Below are positions 13,701-24,267 of a stretch of DNA of 64,000 nt, piece after piece. Each line of letters opens with the position of its first letter. The stretch's first letter is position 1. The stretch is from Ostrinia nubilalis (taxonomy: Eukaryota; Arthropoda; Insecta; Lepidoptera; Crambidae), in assembly GCF_963855985.1 (NCBI RefSeq), contig NC_087093.1, positions 7,385,501 to 7,449,500 on the forward strand, written 5' to 3'. The notes beneath the pieces were generated by a model. The model made no database searches and was not told the DNA's origin. It worked only from the letters and a program-made list of their open reading frames with translations. The translations under genes were made by a program, and so were the position numbers.

Positions 13701-15475
13701 TTCATCAATAATCAAATTCAGAACTTGAATACTCAACTGCAATGTCTGCTCATGAACGCTTCAAACTCGGTACTTCTTTCCCAATCCCATAAAATTCAAC
13801 ACTTAGAAAGTGACAAAAAAATTTAAAATAGGTAGTTGAAACAAACCACAGCTAATTTTCGTAGTGGACTGTACTATACGATAAACATGTCAGACAATTT
13901 GACAACCTTTGTCGGAAACATTATTCAATGAAAATATTGTCCGAACCCTTAGTATTTCTCTTCGACAAATACTTTTAACACATTGTGAACCACTTTTCTT
14001 TCACGACTATAAAAATATTTTAGCAATTTAATTCATAAAACCAATTGCGCACATTTAAAATAAAGTTTGTTTACACTTTGACAGCAATAGACTGACATGC
14101 AAGGTGACATGTCAATGAAGTTTTCAGTTACTGTTGCCATTAAAAGAAATTAGTACCATTAGTTTTCCGCAACATGGCGAGGGTTTTTATGTTCCTGGTC
14201 AGGCTATACATGATTTTTTCATGTTTTGTTTAAAAATTCATAAAAAAATATTCATTTCATGTATTCGTTTTATTTTTGTTTAATTAGCTCAGTAAAGAAC
14301 CCTATATACATAGACAGTAATTAAAATTAAGATTACTTGTACAATTTCCTGAAAAATGATCTATGAAATGTGGGTCAATATGACCCGGGGTCATCGTCTT
14401 TGCAATTATTTTCACGTCATTGGCGCCGGGTTAAACATTAACACAGAATTAAAAATTAATTTTCCCTTCTTTAATGCATAACTATGGAGACTATGGTAAT
14501 GGAGTGCCTACCTGGGTCATGGTGGCGAAGGTTTTTGGCTACGCAGGCCATCAATAATGGCACGTATCTCGTGTCGGCGCGGCGGCGGCGCGGTGACGGC
14601 GGCGACGGCGGCGCCTCCGCCATGTAGCCGCGCTGCAGCTCCCACCCCACCTCACTGATGATCGACGCCTTCCGAAAGTATGGAGTCACTTCTCTCAAAT
14701 ATTTCACTGGAAAATAATTTTTAAACATATAATATGGCAATATAGGCAGGACAAACAAGAACTTACAAAACAGCAGTGTAGCAAAATGCCATCTACAATG
14801 TTAATTATTAGAAGCCAAGAGTCAATTGAGAGACAAGATATTATGATGCTTAATTAAGAGTCAAAAGTCAACTGGTGACTGCTTAAATGTTCAAATGGTT
14901 TAAAAATATGTTAAAATTAAGATCACACAAAACTTCACACTTATAAAAAGCTTAGAAACAATTAGCAGATGCAACAAACCTTCAAGTTGGACCATTTTTC
15001 CAGCTCTCTTCAAAGCTTTGACTGCTTCTTCATGTGTAGCATCTTTCAAGTCTTCCCCGTTGACTGACAATATTGCATCACCAACATACAACTGTTCTGT
15101 AAGATCTGCAGCCATTCCTTTAAATATTTTTGATATTAATATAGGCATATTGTTTTCTATTCCACCTTTTATTGATATACCTAAACCATTATTGTCTGAT
15201 TTCACTACTTGTACTAAACGTTTCTGGTTTGCAATAGCTTCTGGAACTTCTGTGAAATCACTATTTGGAGTCTCAACGTTGTTGTTATTAATCGTCCCGT
15301 TTAGAGTTGTGGTAGCGTCGTATCCATCATCCAAACAAACACTAAAATAATCATCTTCCAGTGTACAATGTACGCGGTACCAAACACCACGCACCAAAGT
15401 CTCCAAAAGCCCAGATCTTGCACAAGTTGCGCTTGGGCTATCACTGCCCCCACTGGAGGCACCGTTTTCTACCAT
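7733..15475 (-). CDS. syntrophin (beta-1 type), 7 coding exons, complete
   Basis: Cytoplasmic adaptor of the dystrophin complex: the PDZ domain binds C-terminal peptides of channels and enzymes, and the C-terminal SU region helps bind dystrophin. Exons: 15475-14980, 14706-14512, 12728-12511, 11921-11836, 11147-10891, 8909-8719, 7840-7733. Every junction is GT/AG, phases agree and the total is 1551 nt (516 aa), a usual syntrophin length. First half of split PH1 about residues 21-50; PDZ about 86-168 with the GLGI loop at 97-100 and an [13 protein letters not shown] core; second half of PH1 about 225-300 (EVYSPDG); PH2 about 305-415; SU about 417-510 ([13 protein letters not shown]). Exon 1 is AT-rich, whereas exons 3, 5 and 6 are extremely GC-rich and Ala/Arg-rich. 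The start of exon 7 is the least sure (weak pyrimidine tract). Introns carry several transposons. Head to head with NDUFC2. Confidence 0.9.
8309..8566. mobile_element. 5'-inverted (twin-primed) RTE LINE fragment
   Basis: 8309-8408 is the RTE 3' end on the minus strand, with the CATCATCATC tail on the left. 8409-8566 is the adjoining upstream RTE segment in plus orientation (compare 62998-63165). Order and inversion fit twin priming. A 17-bp deletion lies in the plus part near 8518. It sits in syntrophin intron 6. TSD not clear. Confidence 0.8.
9270..9372 (-). other. exon-like partial duplicate of syntrophin exon 5 with its donor site
   Basis: The DNA at about 9262-9330 closely matches the 3' end of syntrophin exon 5 plus its GTGAGT donor (10885-10960). 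Read on the minus strand from an ATG at 9372, 34 codons run to the donor: a hydrophobic signal-like start ([20 protein letters not shown]) that joins the exon-5-like [13 protein letters not shown]. It ends in phase 1, the phase exon 6 accepts. It could be an alternative first exon, a cassette, or a dead duplicate; transcription is unknown. Confidence 0.5.
9363..9410. repeat. perfect 21-bp inverted repeat
   Basis: Arms 9363-9383 and 9390-9410 are exact reverse complements with a 6-bp spacer. The ATG of the exon-like duplicate lies in the left arm. Confidence 0.85.
9721..10630 (-). pseudogene. decayed second copy of the FCYVCG / SDEHGERFH family
   Basis: Inside syntrophin intron 5. The minus strand starts at 10630 with [18 protein letters not shown]. 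Successive segments in shifting frames show [20 protein letters not shown] and a [14 protein letters not shown] stretch, and the end reads [12 protein letters not shown] and [12 protein letters not shown] (9948-9721). Order and spacing fit one intronless ~300-residue protein broken by frameshifts and stops. Same family as 3959-4323, but this copy keeps the middle. The paired Cys motifs look metal-binding; function unknown to me. Confidence 0.7.
11206..11532 (+). repeat. tRNA-derived SINE in syntrophin intron 4
   Basis: The head is tRNA-like, with A box TGGTCTAGTGG and B box GGTTCGATTCC, but its acceptor stem does not pair. A ~200-bp body and the tail CACTTACCATCAGGTGAGATA follow, then an A-run. 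The CACTTACCATCAGGTGA motif is shared with the repeat at 12066-12222, as expected if the SINE borrowed a LINE 3' end. Confidence 0.8.
12066..12222 (-). repeat. retroelement 3' end in syntrophin intron 3
   Basis: On the minus strand it reads CACTTACCATCAGGTGATCT, then GCATGCTCGTTTGCCTCCC and an A-run. I know this as a very common lepidopteran SINE/LINE tail. Confidence 0.65.
12262..12490. repeat. MITE with ~35-bp terminal inverted repeats
   Basis: Ends share GTCCATCAGACAGATAAT in inverted orientation (12275-12296 and 12456-12474), extending outward with few mismatches. It holds a small internal palindrome around GCGTGACGT. It lies 20 bp from syntrophin exon 3. Confidence 0.75.
12944..14430. 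mobile_element. decayed piggyBac-like element
   Basis: Flanked by TTAA on both sides (12940-12943 and 14431-14434), the piggyBac target. Both ends carry a GGGTCAWTATGACCCGG motif followed by GTCATCG (12947 and 14371). A relic frame near 13064-13340 reads NDPARM, then [13 protein letters not shown], like piggyBac transposase N-termini, but has stops and frameshifts. It is interrupted by the Z element at 13466-14203. It fills most of syntrophin intron 2. Confidence 0.6.
13466..14203. mobile_element. Z element, uninterrupted copy (738 bp)
   Basis: TIR CCTGACCAGGAACATAAAA at both ends. Flanks CTATATAG and CTATACAT fit a decayed 8-bp TSD. There is no ORF. The second copy at 52696-59213 carries three nested insertions, and this copy shows the uninterrupted sequence at each of the three sites. 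Confidence 0.8.
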
Positions 15476-15959
15476 AATTTCAGCAACGGAGATAAAATTT
15501 GTAATTCAAAGTAATAAGAGAAAATTAGTTAATTTCACTAAACCACCATATCTTACACGTTCAATTCATTTTTGGATTGAAAAGTAAATATTTTAGATAG
15601 TATAACAATCAAAAATAGGTGATCTTATAGCGAATAATGCTAATTATTTAAATAAAAATATGAATCCATTTCACAATCAATAAACAAAATTGACAGAAAT
15701 TTGACATTGTCATGTCCGCCCATGGCAGCACAGATTATGTTTAGATTTGTTGTCTATTGTGAATTTGTGATATTTTCAGTCGCAGGGTGACTAGGAGTAA
15801 ATAAAACACACTATAATGTAGATAGACAATAGCCCTGGTGTTCTATGAAGATGCCTTATAATATCTTTGGTTTGTCAAACTGCTGTCAAACTAACGTCAG
15901 TCTGCAGTCAATCATTTTTTTTAGATTTCCGAGACGTGCATGAATTCTTCGCTATAAAA
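15476..15959. promoter_or_regulatory. shared 484-bp syntrophin / NDUFC2 promoter region
   Basis: The two start codons are 484 bp apart and divergent, so both promoters and 5' UTRs must lie here unless upstream non-coding exons exist. No TATA box at a convincing place; no transcription-factor site is claimed. Confidence 0.6.
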
Positions 15960-16670
15960 ATGTCGTCTCAAATGTCCGCTATTGAACTCCTAAATTTAGG
16001 AGATCAAGGAAGACAAAAACCATTCCTTAATAAATTTTGGCCAGAAATTATAGGTGTTGCATTCGGCATTGGCTCAGCAGCGGCAGTTAACTTCGGCACG
16101 AGACGTCCCATTTTCAGCGGTAATAATTACATAATAACAATATTAAAGCATGTAAACAAATGTACCTACCTAGTAGGTACGAGTTAAATTATGCACCTAT
16201 TTTTCTTTCAGGAATTCAAAAACATATTATTGGTGTAGCTGGTTGGGTGGCTGTGTTATCATATGTTCAAAAGAAACGTGATGCATATCTGGCTGAAAAA
16301 GATGCAGTGTTGAGACACTATGTAGAGTTACATCCAGAAGATTTTGCTGTACCAGGTATATATATCAATATCAATATTTGATAATAAGAACAATCAAGTC
16401 AAACTCAATCCATTATAACACTTTATTTTTTGGTAAAAATGACAATAATGTTTAATTATTAAACTTATTAAAATAAATGGTCTTGTTGCTTGTAGTCAGT
16501 GGCAAAAAATTGCATGCAAGGTTAGCAGTGACACTGAAATTCTTTTCACTAAACATGTTATTAGTTACTATACCAATTTTTTTAATAATTGCACTAATTT
16601 ATTTTCTTTGTTTTTTCCAGAAAGAAAGAAAATAGGTGATATTTTGGAGCCTTGGATTCCAATTCGTTAA
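15960..16670 (+). CDS. NDUFC2: NADH dehydrogenase [ubiquinone] 1 subunit C2 (complex I B14.5b)
   Basis: Accessory subunit of the membrane arm of mitochondrial complex I; structural, not catalytic. Exons 15960-16119, 16212-16355 and 16621-16670, with GT/AG junctions and matching phases, give 117 aa, the normal size. Two hydrophobic segments lie at about residues 25-45 (EIIGVAFGIGSAAAVNFG) and 56-70 (GVAGWVAVLSY). The family C-terminus HPEDF...PERKK...DILEPWIPIR is present and ends on TAA. The ATG at 15960 is chosen as the first in frame; a second ATG follows four codons later. Poly(A) signal at 16719. Head to head with syntrophin, tail to tail with the ZAD gene. Confidence 0.93.
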
Positions 16671-16718
16671 TGAAGATAATGGTAAATTGTAATTATATTA
16701 TATTAACTTGGTAGTGCA

Positions 16719-16724
16719 AATAAA
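16719..16724 (+). terminator. poly(A) signal of NDUFC2
   Basis: AATAAA 49 bp after the stop codon. Confidence 0.75.
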
Positions 16725-16874
16725 ACAGGTTTTAAGTTTAAGCTTGTTTTAATTTTTAAACTACAACTACAGACACTACAGTTCACAAAGTTTACTATAA
16801 TTATTACTAGGTATGCATTTGCACATCATATTAATTTATGCATAGATAGAAATATCTTATTAAATGTTTAATAA

Positions 16875-16880
16875 TTTATT
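16875..16880 (-). terminator. poly(A) signal of the ZAD zinc-finger gene
   Basis: AATAAA on the minus strand, 10 bp after the stop; a very short 3' UTR if used. Confidence 0.55.
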
Positions 16881-16890
16881 GGAATAGTAT

Positions 16891-19800
16891 TTACTGTAGG
16901 GCACTGTAAGTTTTTGTATTATTTAAAGAATCATAACCCTTATTATGATTGTGTAGGTAATGTTGGGCTAATTCATTTAAATAATTAAAACTTTCACCAC
17001 AAATAGCACAGTTGTGGCCTCCAACAATTTCTTTAGGTAAGACATATGGATGATGTGGAAAAGTATCTTTAACATCTTTATTTTCATATCCAGAATTTAG
17101 TGATAGTACATTTGGATTGTGTACAGATGAAGAACTGGCATTGTGTTGAGGTTTATCATTAATCAAATGTTGTATGTGATGGTTGATCTCTTTGTGCTCA
17201 CCCATGGACATCTGTGACACATCTTTACCTACATCTATGCCAATAATATCTATATTGGCATTATTGTTATAATTTTCATTTTGCGCATTTAAATTTTTTA
17301 TACAAACTTGATGTTTTTTCATTTTATGTAATTTCTGAAACAAATCAAAACAAATAATTTATCATTACAATTTATTCACACCTAAAAGCCTCAAAAGGCG
17401 CTCCATCGACATGAGTTAATAATAATAATCCAATTTTATTTGTTTTAGCAGATCTTTTATACTTACTACTACTACATTAAAATAAATCAATAGTACTTAC
17501 AAAGTCTCTTGAGTGTATGTAAGCAGCTCCACATAAATCACATTTGAAATTTTTAACACCTCTATGTTTATTCATATGCCGTGTAAGCTCACTGGATGTA
17601 ATAAAAGATTTGCTACATAATGTGCATGTCTGAAAGATAATTATTATTATAAAGTATTTTTATGGTAAAAAGGCCAATGTATTTTCTTGGTAAACTATAA
17701 GCTTACATGATCTCTTTGTCCAGTATGAATTTTCAAATGTGCTTGAAGATTTCCTTGAGCAGAAAATCTTTTACTGAAAACAAATATTAGTTTCTGTTAT
17801 TAAACTTTATAACCCAAAATATCTATTTAATATATTTTTTTTTTTCATTTCATTTCATAGATTGATTGGTAAAAAATAAAAATGTATATTACCTGCAGAC
17901 TTCGCATTGAAATGGTTTCTCACCAGTGTGAACACGAAGATGAATTGTCAAATTGTGTTTTTGAGTAAAACGTCGCGGGCAATACATACAAACAAAGGGT
18001 TTATCTCCAGTGTGAGTTCTGAAAAATGCATAATAAATTGTTATATACATATATTGAAAGTAAAACAGTAATATTTGTTTAAATGACTATCACTAAATTC
18101 TAAACATTGTTATAGTGGTTTTATTTATAATTTAAAGACTGAAATATAAAGAAATACATAATACCTTACATGCATGTCCAACTGTGCCTGGCATCTAAAT
18201 TGTTTGTCACATTGGTAACAGCTATGAACTTGCTTGGGTTTTGGTTTTGGGCCTCGTTTCAATTTCTCAGTTTCCAACTTTCGTTTGTAGTTTGTACTAC
18301 TTTTACGTTGTCCCTGCTGGCATTTACTAGAGTGCACAAATTCAAAAATAAGAAAATTAATTAATTTATTAAACTGGCATAATAATATAGCCACGATAGG
18401 GAACAGTGAAGGGGTCGGAGTGGCCGACTCGAAATCCGAGGAACGCGGGTTCGAATCCCACCGCCGCTCGACTATTGTGGTGAGCCCACTCGTAACACAA
18501 GCTTATTTAGCTTACCACGAGGGGCTAACGGGACTACCCAAGTAACATTTTACTCCATTTAAGAGTTCAATAGTCGTTCACATGTACTCCACAAGCTGTG
18601 TATGTCAGCTGTATACGAGCTGTATAGCTTGCTATAATGCTTTTATAGAACCAGTTTGGGCACAAATTAGACAGCTTTAAGTTCACTATGGCTGTACATT
18701 AGCAGTATAATAGCATTATAATAGCAGTTTAAGTAGTAACATCGTACTTAAGGCTGACTTACGGCACTATATGGGACGCAGTGTGAACCATACAACGTAC
18801 GTGAGGACAATAAAGAGTAACAAGTGGCTAAATGCACAGCTTTCAAAGTTATAAAGTCCGACAAAAGTACCTACTCCAATGCTACCTAAAGTTCACGTGT
18901 GTCTTAAATTATTTCCACATTTTAATATTAGTTTGGTATTTGTACGTGAGTGCCAAGAGGGAAACAACTCGGGCGGATAATCATTTATGCAAATAATAAC
19001 ACGGGTTTTAAATACTTAATAATGTTAATGCCATTGGGAATGCAACTTTATCGTGAAATGTATACATATTTACAGCTAAAATATTTACGCGCCTCTGTAA
19101 AAACGCGATATTCATTTTAAAATATTTAAAACTGGCTGAGAGGAAATCTACAATTTTCAGTTTTTGATATTGGATTGGCATTATAATTATATTACGGTAA
19201 TTAATTATAACATGAAACCAAAACTCAATCGCTCTATCTGCGAATTTTGTGATAAATCTGCATTAATTTTGGAGATTTATTTGGTAAATATTTTAGGTTA
19301 TGTAGAACAAAATGGTGGAAATGAAATACGGCTATGTGAACTGTTATAACTCCAATTTAATGCGGTGAGCGTATATTAGGTTCACATGGTGTTCTGTTAG
19401 AATGCTGTTATCTATATGAAGTTCCACATTTGTACTACTACAGCGCTAATGTCTATAAATTTATTCTAATGTGAACTTATGTACAGCTTTAAGATGTTCC
19501 TAGTTCAGGTCAATTGTGTATCTTTAATTCTTTCAAATACTGAAATTTTAGAGATCCGCAATAAAAATTATTAATGTCCGTTAAATCGCCTAGCCCAGGT
19601 ACTAATAGTCAAGTATGAATACCTAAAGCATCAGACGGTAGTGTTCCCGGTTTAAATTCGTTTATTATGCTTGATAATTTATTCAAAGCGGAATGAGGAA
19701 TACGATTTTCAATAGCCCATGTTCTTATTTTTTTTTGCGAAAGGTTAAATAATTGTCCAAATCAAAATGGTATTCACTATCACAAGAACTGCAATCATCA

Positions 19801-21610
19801 CACTCTGATATCTGGTATATTTTGAAGGGAAATTTCAGGTTCAGGCATAATATTTTCCTCTGCATCATGTACAGAACCACCATGAACAACTAAAAACAGG
19901 CTTGGGGAAATGTGTAATAGAATATCACATTCACATTCGTGTTCAGCTTAAAGCAAATAAGAGTAGTACTTGTGGACAAATAAACTGCTATTGATGTTAA
20001 TGGACAACACATATAGTCCTTTTAACAGCCTACAGTGTACATGCGAACCATTGAAACACTTTTGTACAGATAGTAAAAAAAGGTTATTTTAATTATCACA
20101 AACAAGTCCTACTACAGCTACTAGCTGTATAACAGTCTAAAACAAGTAAACATAACAGCCTTTGGCTTTATAAATGACCACGTGTGTTCTATTAAAATGC
20201 TAGCTCTATAACATCGTACAAGTAGGCCGTTAAACAGCGGTTGCCGTATCTCTACCCTCCTATAATGCTCTTAGTCAGATGGCTGACTAAAGGATAGTTG
20301 TTAGAGTATTATAACACCAACAATCGTATAAAAGTATAACTCTACACTAGTCTACACTCCTATAAGTCCCTTAGACAGGTGTATAGGTGTAATTAATTGC
20401 AATAATACAGCTTATACATCACGAGTGAACTGTACTAATGCTTTAAGTACACATTGGAACTAAATGTGAACTCTTAAATGGAGTAAAATGTTACTTGGGT
20501 ATTAGTAATTTGGGCAATACAAATTGCTAATAATCTTTTATTGAAAAAATAAATAATAATATTGGCCCTCTCACCAAGGAGTTGGGAGGATATTTTGTCC
20601 AGCAAGTTAAGGAAACAAAACTTTTGAAGATTCTTACCATTTTTTTATGATTGTAGCGTGAGTTGTGACCTGATAAAATGCACAATACGTTATTCATAAT
20701 TCAAAACAATCATAATTAAAATACTTGTTACTCTACTTGATTGTAAGGTTTGTTTTGGCATTGCCTATGTTACATGCCTGAGAGCAGTAAAGCAAGCAAG
20801 TGTTAAAATTGAAAATACCATTGCATGTTTATCATTCATGGAAATAACTTATGTATTGATAAGCAAAAAATTGCATGGATAGATCTAATAAATCTGATAA
20901 AATACATACAATTGGATCTGTCATCACAGCCACATCAGTACGCCTGAAAATCATTAGAAATAAAATAAATAAATTATTTACTGACATAGGAGTGCTACAC
21001 TTAAAACATACAACACAGTAATGCATTAGTAAGTCTATAAAACATAATGATGATATCAATGTTAATAATTATTATTAGACTAATAGATTACTTACTTTTC
21101 AGGAGTCTGTAGTCCTAAATATTGCCTCAGTCGCATGTCAGCACTCTCACAAGTTTGCTTAAAATGATATGCAATACCCAATTTGTAAATACAGTTGCTG
21201 CACATCTGTTCAGGCAAACCATCATTTTTTCCAATCTGAATTAGAAAAATTAAACATTACCTATCAAAAGCCCTTTCCACTATATAACTAATGAGAGGTT
21301 TAGACTAGTAATAAAACTTGCAGAAGTTGACTTCCGCAAGCATACAAGCAAGTACAATATTGGTACAGATATTAGTCCTCCAACACCATGTTATTATATT
21401 TTGTTTGCCCACCACGTTGATTGAATACCTACAAAGCAATTTCAGAAATTATAAGCCATTAGTCTTTATACTAACTTAGATTTGATGATTTTAAATTACC
21501 TTTAGGTTGCAACAATATTCAATCATGTCACTTAGAGACAAATTAAAATTCTTAGTAAAAATTGATGATAGTACACCTTCTTCTAAGCATATTCTACATA
21601 TTTTATTCAT
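16891..21610 (-). CDS. ZAD-type C2H2 zinc-finger protein, at least 8 exons
   Basis: Probable nuclear DNA-binding regulator; ZAD domains dimerise these insect proteins. Exons: 21610-21500, 21235-21096, 20943-20910, 18326-18165, 18018-17893, 17773-17707, 17629-17501, 17334-16891. ZAD is encoded by exons 1-2: [12 protein letters not shown], then [18 protein letters not shown], giving the CxxC...CxxC zinc ligands. A basic linker (RGPKPKPK) follows, then six C2H2 fingers: [40 protein letters not shown] (H-x4-H, split by an intron) and CAICGESF. An Asn/His-rich spacer separates the last two. Summed length is 1213 nt, one over a multiple of 3: exon 3 ends in phase 0 but exon 4 needs two incoming bases, so a short exon of length 3n+2 is probably missing from the large intron, which also holds a SINE and a transposon. 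Orthologue not identified. Confidence 0.85.
18398..18536 (+). repeat. tRNA-derived SINE, interrupted
   Basis: tRNA-like head with B box GGTTCGAATCC at about 18449, then a body ending CACGAGGGGCTAACGGGACTA. The body resumes after the TA-element at 20500 (ATTAGTAATTTGGGCAAT, to about 20560). Not a tRNA gene. Confidence 0.75.
18537..20499. mobile_element. 1.96-kb non-autonomous element, TA target
   Basis: TIR CCCAAGTAACATTTTACTCC continues to about 33 bp and is repeated inverted at the right end. TA lies at both ends. It interrupts the SINE, whose two halves rejoin cleanly. The interior has many short AGCTGTATA / GCTGTAYA-like motifs and no transposase frame. It sits in the large ZAD-gene intron. 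Confidence 0.85.
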
Positions 21611-22055
21611 GTTTGTTTTAACAATGACAATTATTTATACATAAAGAACGACACACATGAACGACAGTGCCTCGCACAGATCACAGACGACGAAACGAAT
21701 TTTAAATTAAAATAAACCTCCCTATCACAGATATGGATTAGAGTAGATACAGCAAGTTGATCGTCAAAGCGTGCCATTCCGATATGTCCAAATGGACATA
21801 CATGGTCGAGTGATGTTCATGTAATCCGATTACAACAATCGGTTACGATGATTTTACGAGGACAGTAGTTCGAACACGGTAGAAAGAAGAAATTATTTAC
21901 GGATTGAGAATTGTAATTAACAGCACAAGTAACAAATAATTAATTAGAATAAAGTAGCAGTAGAAGAAGTATAAAGTAGCATTGTTTTTAATACATATCC
22001 TGCGATGTACTCTTAAGAGTTAAAACCATGGTCCCTGTATGTGGTGCACTCATAC
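21611..22055. other. 5' flank of the ZAD gene
   Basis: Upstream region of the zinc-finger gene (5' UTR and promoter expected). It ends at ACTCATAC (22048-22055), the TSD of the next element. Confidence 0.4.
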
Positions 22056-22209
22056 CATAGAGTTATTAACCCAGGAGTGGAACTGACAGGCAATCCCCTC
22101 TAGCAATGTGAGTAGACCAGTGGTTCACTCAGTTTATAAAAACTAGTTGCAGCGCCACCAATGACATATTCCAAATGTCACTATTGATGAGTAACGTGCT
22201 GAGACAAAA

Positions 22210-22289
22210 ATGGTGAATTGCAGTGTATTTTATTGTAAAAAGAGATCTGAAACTTCAAATCTTGAAAAGGACAATATTACCTTCCATCA
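22210..22289 (+). pseudogene. THAP-domain first exon of a P-like element
   Basis: MVNCSVFYCKKRSETSN...ITFH ends at CA|GTAAAT in phase 2, the same form and phase as exon 1 of the P transposase at 30172. It has the first two Cys ligands of a THAP zinc module. No downstream exon is found. A second relic at 23888 (MPNFCVFSCK then a stop) is similar. Confidence 0.65.
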
Positions 22290-22847
22290 GTAAATATTAT
22301 TTTATTTATTTTACATTAATTAATACACTAAATTTGCAAAAAAACTAAATTTCAAGAAGTGTTGCCACTGGAAAGCACAAATTCCTAATTTTGTAATATT
22401 TTTAAGAATTGTGTACTTACGAATATAATCGAAATTCTATGTTAAAAATTTGATACTGCCTACCTATTGGCAGGAAGTAAGTATTTGGAAAATAATTGTT
22501 TTTTTTTTTATTTGGTCAATATACTAATTAATTAATGTAAATAAATCCTATGTCCAAACGTTTGTAATAATACAATAAAACAATGTTCGTCGAATCTGCC
22601 TATTTCATTATTACATACGGTCAGTGTTTGGTAACCCAAAAGTGTACATTTTTATTTCAATACGCTGGCCACCCAGCGGAAATTTTAGTGTGGTACAGCA
22701 CAATATGAAATATCGATATCGACATCGACTTGGTGATTGTATTGTTAGAAAAATGTAAGAATCTCACTTCTCCTGTAAATAATTTTACGTATAAACCGAA
22801 CAAAAGAAAATTGAAACAGAGTTCCATACCATCTTTTAAAGTTCAAT

Positions 22848-22895
22848 TTCGACGTTGAGCTACCCTTCTCAACGTCGAAATTCAATATTGAATAT
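22848..22895. repeat. hairpin with TTCGACGTTGAG arms
   Basis: TTCAATTTCGACGTTGAG and its near-perfect reverse complement are separated by ~8 bp. Also present in copy B near 63700-63740. Confidence 0.75.
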
Positions 22896-24267
22896 TGAAA
22901 GAGAATTAATACTCCAAATACCACCTCCTGTTCATCCTCTAAGGTCCGGTTTACACTAAGGCAGAGCGGAGCAGAAAAGTTTTTGAATAACCAATCAGAT
23001 TCCCTTATTTGCTCATCGCCACTCCGCTCCCATGAAGCTAAAGATAAAAATGGAGGCCAGACTTGGAACAAAAACTTGAGTCAAATACCTACTTATCTCT
23101 ATCTCGCTCTCTGTGGGCCGACCTCTCTTTTTAGTGTGGACTGTAGTATTGCTATCTCCTGATTTAAATCTCCTAGTAAATTCTTCGAAATAGCTAATTC
23201 ACAAACCAAATCAGAAGTTAAACATATAAATAATTAAATATTTCTTTTTGACATCCCATAACTCTAGGGTATTAATACGACCACATAATAGGATCGAATG
23301 GCATATTTAATATGTTTCAATTCATTATTTCTTTTTCATTTTTCATGCAAATTCATTCGCCAAAAATACGACTATTATGTAAAACACCGTTACATTTCTT
23401 TTAAATTATGAATAATACAAACGAAGAATAAACCTCACGACATGTTGACTTAAAAATCGTCTTTATCTCCTACAAAATAAAAGCGCATATTGCATTGGAA
23501 CGGTTACACTTACTGTACTGTGGTCTGTACTAGTGTAATTATTTAAACGTCGCAATTATAAAAACCAGTCATAGCGGTGACAGTTTAAGAACTAAAAATG
23601 ATGATATCTTCGAAAATATGCATTTTGGGACACATGATTCTTGGACATTATAAATTATTTTTATGTACAGAATAAACCCTTAAAGTAATGGGATATCAAA
23701 AGGTTACACGTTGTATAAATATTAGGTACCTATTTCATGGGTAGTAGGGTAATGGTGGTAGGGTTAATACTGGGACGTTTTAAATTGCTTTTTAAAAGCC
23801 CTACTTGCATAAATAAATGGCTTGTTAGTTTTTTTTTTTTTCATGTAACTCATAAACTTCACAATTCGTATTGGTGCTAAGGAAGAAATGCCAAACTTCT
23901 GCGTATTTTCCTGTAAATAGAGATCTGAAACATTGAATCTTCCTTATGATAATAAATTAATTCATATTATTTAAAACAAAAACCATAGACTATGAACCAT
24001 AGAGCAATGATTCTCATCGACAAAAATATCGATAGTGTCCCAGCGCCATCAGCTGTTACACAAATGTCATTACGAAAAAAGCGCGGGAAACGTTAAACTT
24101 GGCGGGTGTCTTTTTTAACTTTCCGATTTTATTTATAAATTTTCGCGTAATTGTGATCAGGAAAGTAGTGTTAGTGTAAATATTTATTATTGTGTACGTA
24201 TATTTTGTGTAGATAGTGTTATTTGAGCTGATATTTGGTAAGTTTTTTTTCATTTTCGTCTCTCACC

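Noticed and set aside
22745..23071. 108-codon ORF, repeated at 63509 in copy B
   Set aside because: Identical in both copies because the transposon is duplicated; it spans a DNA hairpin and shows no domain.
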